A stretch of 64,000 nt of DNA from Vitrella brassicaformis. Taxonomy: Eukaryota; Sar; Vitrellaceae. The first letter of the stretch is position 1, and each line of letters starts with the position of its first letter. Below, one piece after another: positions 57,651 through 64,000 of the stretch. The stretch spans positions 120,882 to 184,881 of the forward strand of contig CDMY01000510.1 in assembly GCA_001179505.1 (NCBI GenBank). The letters are read 5' to 3'. The notes under the pieces are model-generated. The model did no database searches. It was not told the DNA's origin and saw nothing but the letters and a program-made list of their open reading frames with translations. Position numbers and translations under genes: made by a program.

Positions 57651-57736
57651 ATATCGTGTTACTCTTAAGTGGAAGGATTGCCAAGAGTAACACGATATGA
57701 TCTGAAGCGGGTCGACCAAGAGTCCGTCGACCCGCT
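57651..57736. repeat. Two adjacent perfect hairpins
   Basis: Hairpin 1: ATATCGTGTTACTCTT (57651-57666) and its exact complement at 57683-57698, 16-nt loop. Hairpin 2: AGCGGGTCGAC (57706-57716) and its exact complement at 57726-57736, 9-nt loop. They are only 7 nt apart, and a near-duplicate CTATTCTGTCT(T/G)TCGATG follows twice at about 57740-57785. The block sits in noncoding DNA flanked by GTCT repeats and TGTCGATGTGT on both sides, which could be target-site-like or slippage-derived. Confidence 0.85.
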
Positions 57737-58345
57737 ATCCTATTCTGTCTTTCGATGGCGCCCCCTATTCTGTCTGTCGATGTGTGTCTGACAGCTAGGT
57801 GACCCATGTGATAGGAATGTGCTGGGTGTGCGAGTTGCCGGGAGTTGCCTCTCTTGTGGGAGTGATGGATACATTGCTTCCTACGTTTTCTGCGTGTTCG
57901 CTGCTCGCATTCGTGAACTCGCTGCATGTGGAGAATGCTGACTGAGACATGTGTGACGACATGTGTCCTGTCAAACAGTCATCGATCAAGCCGCTACTGT
58001 CTACTGTGCCCCACGAGAACAACCATCCTTTGCGCACGTGCGTCCCATCAAGCCACAGCCCCTCACCGCGCTTGTCGTGACGGCATGAAACTGTCAGTGA
58101 CGCGGCACCGGCACGGTCACCCGCATCTGCTGGACAGCAACAGAAGCGACCGACCATACCGAGACGTCCAACAGATACACGCCATCATGAACAGCCAGGA
58201 GTGAACCCATTTCCACCACACGAACCACAATCCATCCATCGATCCATCCATGCCCATGCCCATCATGCCATCACAGTGCCTCTGTCTTTCTCAACAGCTC
58301 ACAGCGCAACACAACACACCACGCCACACAGATGAATGCCATCCA
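57737..58345. other. Noncoding interval
   Basis: About 600 bp between the hairpin pair and the 3' end of the ZCCHC17-like gene. Open frames are present but not supported by splice signals or homology that I can see. Confidence 0.5.
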
Positions 58346-60265
58346 TTACCCACTGTCATCCCCCCTGTCTCGCTTTTTGTCTTTCTTGCTGCGTTTCTTG
58401 TCCTTTTTGCGCTTCTTGTCCTCCCGCCCGTGGTGCTTCCGCTTCTTCTTGTCCTTGTGGTGGGAATGGCGCTTCCTCCGAGACTCGCGACCTGACACCA
58501 GCCAGTGACACACATACATGAGCGTGTGGGAGTGTGTGTTTTGATGTTGGTTTGGGCTTACGGTCAGACGAGCTGTCTGAGCTCTCTGACGAATCGGACG
58601 ACTCATCTCGCCGCCTCTTGTCGTGGTCTCTGGGTCTCTCCTCGTGAGCGCGCTTCCTCTTGCTGCCCTTGCCCTCAGCCCCGGCGGTCTCGTCTCTCCG
58701 CTGCCCCAACAGCGCCTCCTCCTCCTCTCCGTCTGGCGGCGCCTCCACCATGGCGTACTTCTTGGAGCCAGCCTTGCTGCTTGCATAGCACTCATGGGCC
58801 ATGTGACCAGACCTGACAGCCACACACACGACCAAGGTGGCAGACGGATATCCATTGTTGTGCATTGGGGTTTGAGTTGGGAGGTGGGAGCGTACCCGCC
58901 ACATCGAGGGCAGTTTGTGTTGTACACAGCTCCAAGGCGGATCCTGTCGCCGCCACCACCGCCTGGGCCGCCTCTGCGGTCGTCGGCATGAAGGTTCTCG
59001 GGATCTGACAGACAGAGGAATGAACAAAGCACAGACACTTGGCCTCCGCCGGTCGCCCACCCACCCACCCACCCACCCACCACCCACACTCGCTGACCTT
59101 TGTCTTCTCCGCGCGTCTGCCCGACGTATCGCATGTCGACGCCGTAGCGGCCGTCATCCTCGACATTCACCACCTTGACGAATACCTCGTCGCCCACCTC
59201 CAGCACGCTCTCGATCTCCTCGATCTTCTCGTGCGAGATGCGGCTGATATGCAGCAGACCGTCACGGTCGTAGCCATCGATCTGCACCAACGACAGACAC
59301 GACGGACACAGAGGAGAGGAATGCAATGCATCACTCATGCAGCTGCAGATGGCCGTGGTGTGAATTTGTTGTGTGGCTAACGCTGATGAAGGCGCCGAAC
59401 GGCTGGATGGTCTTGACCCTGCCCTTGTGAATGGTGTGCAGCCGTGGCGGCTCGGTATTGCCACGAGGCTCCCTTCTCCCCCTGCCGCCCTCTGTGTCGC
59501 CATCCTGCCCGCCTCCTCCCAGCCGAATCTGGTTCGCACCAGTGGCGCTCGAGGGCGGGCCTCGCGACTCTCTCCGCCCACTGGCGTGAGCATTGTCGGG
59601 ATCTGACGACATGACAGAGGGACAAATCGCCTGGACGGTATGTATATTGGTGTTGGCTCGGCACTCACCTCCGTCTTCGCCGTCCTTTTGCCCGACGTAC
59701 CGCATATCGACCCCGTACTTGCCATTCGGCTCGACATTCACCACCTGTGGAATACACACACATGCACGCACACACGCGATGCGTGTTGAGCTGTCATGCG
59801 ACTGGCTGTGACTGGCTGTTTGTCGGTCTCACCTTGACGTACACATCATCGCCGACGTGCAGGACGTCCTCCACTCTCTCTGTCTTGTCTGTGGAGATCC
59901 GGCTTATGTGGAGCAACCCATCGCGGTCATAACCGTCTACCTGAACACACACACAGGCAGACAGGATACGCCATTACCCTTCGTGTGCATGGTGGGTGAG
60001 TCCATCGGCTCACTCTGATGAATGCACCGAAGGGCTGAATGGTCTTGACCTTCCCCTTGTGAATGGAGTACAGCGGTGGCGGCTGGACGTTCCCGCGAGG
60101 CTCGCGGTCTCTCCGCCCTCCTCGGCCATCGTCAGCTCTACCACCAGATGGCCCGTCACGCCGATCTCTGTCCCTGCCTGATGGGTGGTCACGGAATGAC
60201 CTGCCGAACTCCCCTCCGAGGAACCCGCCGCCGAGGCCATCGAAGTCGCCTTCCTCTAGATCCAT
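58346..60265 (-). CDS. ZCCHC17-like RNA-binding protein with two S1 domains and a zinc knuckle
   Basis: Eight exons from ATG 60265 to stop 58346: about 60265-60014, 59941-59833, 59755-59668, 59602-59390, 59284-59099, 59008-58896, 58813-58562 and 58493-58346. Each S1 domain reads HKGKVKTIQPFGAFIRV (or HKGRVKTIQPFGAFISV), DGYDRDGLLHISRIS, VGDDVYVKVVNVEPNGKYGVDMRYVGQ (or VGDEVFVKVVNVEDDGRYGVDMRYVGQ). A CCHC knuckle follows (CPRCGGSGHMAHEC), then a Ser/Asp region (DESSDSSESSDSSSDR) and a Lys/His-rich tail (KDKKKRKHHGREDKKRKKDKKRSKKDKKRDR). Animal ZCCHC17 (pNO40), a ribosome- and splicing-associated protein, has one S1 domain with the same knuckle and tail, so this is a duplicated-S1 version. Confidence 0.9.
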
Positions 60266-60365
60266 CGATAACCACCTGACGGTGATAACCACCTGACGAC
60301 TCGGAAGCTCGCATCCGAAATAATTTGCAGGCAGAAATTATAGTACAATTGAGGCTGCCTGACTG

Positions 60366-61891
60366 ATGACGTTCGGTATCGCCTTCACCGTCGAATTAGC
60401 GGAGCAGTTCTTCATCCTCCACAACACGCTAAGATGCCTGTAAGCAAGCCAACACGCACAAAGATGGCCGGGCCCTGCCTGTGTGTCCGCACTGTGTGTT
60501 CCCCGCGGTTGATTGCAGTCACGACGCCCCGCCATTGGCGTGGGATTGGTACGTGGGGACGTCAGGGCAGCAGTGGGCGGACAGGGGGATATTCGAGCAC
60601 TCAGAGTCATACCAGCTGGAGCCGCCCGCAGGGCCAGCCGGAGAGAACTTGGCACTAGGTGACCGACCGCCTGAACGGCTGGCTGGACCACTGTGCGGGG
60701 GCGCTTCGCATTGGTGATGGCGTGATTGTCTTTGTTTGAGTCAGGTCATGAGGATGCACTGAAGGCGACACAAGCGTGGTGAGGGCGAGATGGGATGGGA
60801 TGGCATTGACACGGCATGGAATGAGTGTGTCTGACAGGTACGATGAGGTGGAGCAGTGGACGCCAGGCAGCGGCTTCTCATCAGGCACGGGGCACTTGTG
60901 AGCAACGAAAGGCACTCACACAGATCGATCACACACACATAGACACACACACCCCCAATGGCATACACATACACGTACCCCTTGGCAGCACGGCGATGGT
61001 GTGGAAGGGCGCCAAGTCGTTTGGCTGTGGCGTCAAGACCGATTCATCGCGGGGCGGCACGCTGTACGTCTGCCGATACAAGGGCGATGACGAGCTGGGC
61101 AAGAACACACCCAACATGCGTAAGCGACAAGGGAAGGCATCGATGGATGGATGGATGGACGGGCGTGCGTCGGTTGGCCTGCACTGCAATGCACTGCAGA
61201 GGGCTACTTTGACGAGATGGTTCAGGAGAGGAACCCTGACAAGACCGAAGAGGCGTGCCGGCAGCAGACTGAGGAGGAATGGGGTATGCCCTGCACACCC
61301 ACCACACACAACCAACACACAACCAACACACACAACCATCTCTCCCCTCCCTCATCATTGTGCTGTCTGTCGGTCCTTCTGTGTTCATTCAGTGAAGCTG
61401 CTGGAGGCGGGCATAGGGGTGCCACCGTCCCTGAGCACCTTCGAGCAGAACATGCTCTCGCCCCTCCGCACAGCAGACGCGTGTGCGGGCACAGGCGTCA
61501 CACCACAGACTTGTGTCAATCTCAACCTCCGACTGAAGAAGTACCGGACGACCTTCGAGCCTCTCTGCGCGTCGGACGATCCGCCAGAGAAGGGGTGCGG
61601 CACACTGGGGGAGATGTGCTGCCTGAGGTGCAACCTCAACGGCAACGATCCTGAGTACACCGAATGCCCAGCAGGTCAGTCAGTCACCAAACTGCTTTTC
61701 TGGATGGATGGATGGATTGGGGGTGCCCTGTTTGTGTGTCTGTGTGTGTGTGTGCAGGTGAGAAGGGTCTTCCGACAGAGCCCAGTGAGCACTTCAGTGA
61801 GGAGGAGTGGGAGCGGATCATCGGCGAGATAGGGCGGGGGGAAGGAAAACTGCGGCACATTGACCTGCGGCAACCTGCACCGCTCTCCTGA
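60366..61891 (+). CDS. CAP-superfamily (SCP/TAPS) protein with Cys-rich C-terminus
   Basis: 312-aa protein from exons 60366-60439, 60519-60658, 60745-60778, 60838-60897, 60989-61119, 61200-61283, 61393-61674 and 61758-61891 (939 nt in frame). CAP signatures are in order: ILHNTLRCLHDAPPLAWDWYVGTSGQQWADRG, FEHSESYQ ... GENLALG, WYDEVEQWTPGSGFSSGTGHFTAMVWKGAKSFGCGVK and LYVCRYKGDD. The His and Glu of the CAP cavity are in HSES, WYDE and GHF. A C-terminal extension carries paired cysteines (EKGCGTLGEMCCLRCNLNG). CAP proteins are normally secreted, but no signal peptide precedes the domain in this model, so an upstream exon may be missing. Divergent from the ZCCHC17-like gene (100 bp between ATGs). 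Confidence 0.9.
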
Positions 61892-61914
61892 CGGAGGAAA
61901 TTGACCAACCAAGG
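61887..61914 (+). repeat. 28-nt motif spanning a stop codon, copy 2
   Basis: Identical to 45839-45866 (TGACGGAGGAAATTGACCAA then CCAAGGAG) and followed by a GGGA/GAGA purine repeat. Here it overlaps the last bases and stop of the CAP gene. Confidence 0.8.
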
Positions 61915-62929
61915 AGAGAGGGAGGGAGAGAGGGAGGGAGAGAGGGAGGGATGGAGGGGGGAGGCGGGCAATGCTGCCCCGCCCCGTTGGTCATTTTTGC
62001 GGTGCGTTGGCGTAGTCCTTTTTCGTCTCCTTTTGGTCAAGCGGTCAGGCAGGCAGTGTCCCACAAACGTGTCTGTCTTTTGGACACGGCTTGGCTTGAA
62101 TTCAATGTCGATAGACCTCACCCACCACACACACACACACACATGGTCACAGTGTCTGTCATGCTCACGTGACGTGCAAACACCACCAAGAGAGTGAGGG
62201 AGAGAGGGCGAGGGATGATGGTTTTTCGTAGGTGTCAGTCAGTCATTTCATGTCGGTCGTCCGTCCGTTTGGTTTTTCCGTGCACACGTGCGTACAGTCC
62301 ACTTTTTGGTGAGTCGACCCTCTCCATCCTTGTCACACATCGCTGTCTGTCTGCCTACCTGCCTACCAGGTGTCAGTCAATTCGAGCCTTTCTCCTCTCA
62401 TTGATTGTGTTGTATAGCCCATATTTCCCCCCCATGGCCCCCTCCCCCTCCCACCTCCATCTGTCTCACTCACTTGTCTGTCTGTGTAAGGTTGGTTGAC
62501 ACGCCGATCGGATCCATCATCAGTGGGGGCTGGGTGGGTGGGGGGGAAAGCCGACTGTCGTCCGACAGGCCGACATGTACAGTACAGGGCATTCACTCGC
62601 TGACTCACTCACTGACTCACTCCCTCACTCACTCAGTCACTGCATTTATACGGACGGCCCTTGTCGTGGTGTTGTCATGTTTGGTCTGATTTGGTAGTCA
62701 ATTGTAGCCGGCCGATTCCGCCCAACAGAACAAACGACACACACGTACAATCAATGGCTTAGCAGACAGAGACAGAATGACTCGATGGCCCAGGTCCAAA
62801 TGTCTGTATGTCCAAATGCACACACGTACACGTCTGCCTATCACACAAACACAAACACCATCAGCGGAGGGAGACAAAGGGGCACATAGCATAGCCATCC
62901 ATACCATCATCCACCATACGACTGGCTGG
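61915..62929. other. Intergenic interval of 1 kb
   Basis: Between the 3' ends of the CAP gene and the SQ-rich gene. It shows purine repeats, a CACTCACTGACT repeat at about 62597-62640, and CA tracts. No gene supported. Confidence 0.6.
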
Positions 62930-63880
62930 CTATCTCCACGCAGCAATCACCATAGCAGCCACACTTATCATCCCAACCACAGGGGAGAGGGCGCCAATCC
63001 GCCGTGTGGCCGCGTCAGGCGGCTGCTGCAGTGCCTCATTGCAGGGGTAGTCGAGCAGCCCGTCCTGCATCCCGCCGTAGGGCATGCAGTTGCCCGTCCC
63101 CTCAGGGTCACACTTGCACACAAACGGGTAGTCGTCAGGGATGACTATCGTATACCCCAAAAGCGCCCCCGTCGCGCCACTCGCAAGACCTCCAAGAGCT
63201 CCGGCAAGTGAGCCGATAATCTTGGACTGAGATTGCGATTGAGACTGTGATTGCGACTTGGCGGCCAGCTGAGACCCCACTTGTGCGAGAGCACCGCTTC
63301 CTCTGCTCTCTGCCCTTCTCTCATTGTTGCCTGACGACGATATGCCGTCGAATGCCGGGCCGAGCACGCCGCCCGGGCCGCCCCAGTAGTCGGCCGCAAT
63401 GGCGTAGTACCGGTTGTGCCTTCCCCTTCTGGCGCGGTTTCGGTAGTGCCGTCTCCGGGGTAAAAATGCGCCGTGCCTTGTCCGCTGACGGAAGAAAGAT
63501 GACGTGTCGTTGAAGGAGAAGAGGTCACGCAGTCGGAGGACTGACAGAACGAACAGAGAGAGACACAGAGTGCGTGGATCGGTCCGGTTCCAGCCACAAA
63601 TGGGCAGTAAGAATGAATGTTGTGTCGGTGTGTCTCTGTCTCGTGTCGCTCTTGCTTACATGAGGGGAGGGATAGAGACAGCCTCTGGCTCCACTGCTCC
63701 TCGGCGTCGACAGGCTGCGGCATGGCCGGCCCCACCTGCCCAGATGCGTCGATGAACGCCTGACCAATGGCAGGAGCCGGCGCACGGCCGTCGTTCCAGC
63801 CAAAATCCTGCTGCTGTGTGCTGCGATGGGTCGTCCATGAAGGGGCTTGCTGGTGGGGGTGGTACGGGGCTGAAGTCAAC
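62930..63880 (-). CDS. SQ-repeat protein with C-terminal hydrophobic segment (5' end uncertain)
   Basis: Two exons can be joined: one from about 63880 to 63661, ending RLSLSLPS, and one from about 63540 to 62930. The second reads FLRLRDLFSFNDTSSFFRQRTRHGAF, a very Arg-rich stretch (RRRHYRNRARRGRHNRYYAIAADYWGGPGG), then KSQSQSQSQSQSK, a Gly/Ala segment (IIGSLAGALGGLASGATGALLGYTIVI), YPFVCKCDPEGTGNCMPYGGMQDGLLDYPCNEAL and a final SPVVGMISVAAMVIAAWR. The ending resembles a tail anchor or a GPI signal. The start codon was not found; the frame upstream of 63880 meets a stop, so an upstream exon is needed. No family recognised. Confidence 0.6.
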
Positions 63881-64000
63881 CGATGAGGCGAAGTTGAGTA
63901 GCCCCAATGTCAGCTGACGAGTCCCTGATAGTGAGAGAAATAAAGGGATACCAAGCATGCGTGTGTCCTAGGATGGTTGGTTGCAGTGAGGGATGCATGG

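Noticed and set aside
1-64000. tRNA or rRNA genes
   Set aside because: No cloverleaf with A/B boxes or conserved rRNA stretch was noticed by eye; a covariance-model scan would be needed to exclude them.

Overview
This is a 64 kb piece of a nuclear genome from a protist. Genes are dense, on both strands, and split by many short introns (about 60-120 nt) with GT-AG borders. Intergenic DNA and introns are full of CA/TG, TGTC/GACA and CATC microsatellites. The protein families fit an alveolate, most likely a chromerid-like alga: a long RNA-binding helical-repeat protein of the organellar type, a BTB plus TLDc-like protein, START, wax-synthase and CAP proteins. No rRNA or rDNA marker is present, so the organism call is an inference. 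A 300-N scaffold gap lies at 35990-36289 and a 30-G run lies at the left edge.

Layout. 1-2064 (-): 5' part of an ISWI-type SNF2 remodeller. 2103-4228 (+): BTB/TLDc-like protein. 4707-6335 (+): secreted GH16 glycosidase. 6336-8816: noncoding DNA with an old internal duplication. 8817-12041 (-): acidic low-complexity gene broken by three frameshifts. 12331-13027 (+): PITH protein. 13732-15429 (-): ankyrin/MYND protein. 15631-16563 (+): unknown protein. 16993-22340: a mosaic of gene fragments, namely a truncated paralogue of the acidic gene, an orphan exon, a DEAH-helicase pseudogene and coiled-coil exons. 22588-26736 (+): 1114-aa helical-repeat protein. 27046-27802 (-): small secreted protein. 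28424-30007 (-): multi-pass membrane protein. 30855-31238 (-): 76-aa protein. 31460-34129 (+): 755-aa acidic protein. 34609-42907 (-): LSD1/polyamine-oxidase-like flavoprotein carrying a huge insertion with four copies of an unrecognised domain. 43166-45824 (+): START-type protein. 46986-47357 (-) and 47651-48649 (+): membrane proteins. 49150-49358 (-): orphan TLDc-like exons. 49427-50584 (-): wax-synthase-like acyltransferase. 50768-52029 (+): DUF924 protein. 52742-54579 (-): ferredoxin-like/metallo-beta-lactamase protein. 54895-57018 (+): second DEAH-helicase pseudogene. 58346-60265 (-): ZCCHC17-like double-S1 protein. 60366-61891 (+): CAP-domain protein. 62930 to about 63880 (-): SQ-rich protein.

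The genes do not form one pathway. Themes are chromatin (ISWI, LSD1-like), RNA handling (helical-repeat protein, ZCCHC17-like) and lipid or membrane functions (START, wax synthase). Many neighbours are head to head with 38-260 bp between start codons. Accessory material is concentrated at 6.3-22 kb and 54.7-58 kb, which share helicase sequence and a dispersed AT-rich motif. The strongest unusual signals are the insertion in the amine oxidase, the pair of complementary helicase pseudogenes, and a 28-nt motif directly after the stop codons of two unrelated genes. Exon borders given here are read by eye from splice signals and reading frame.
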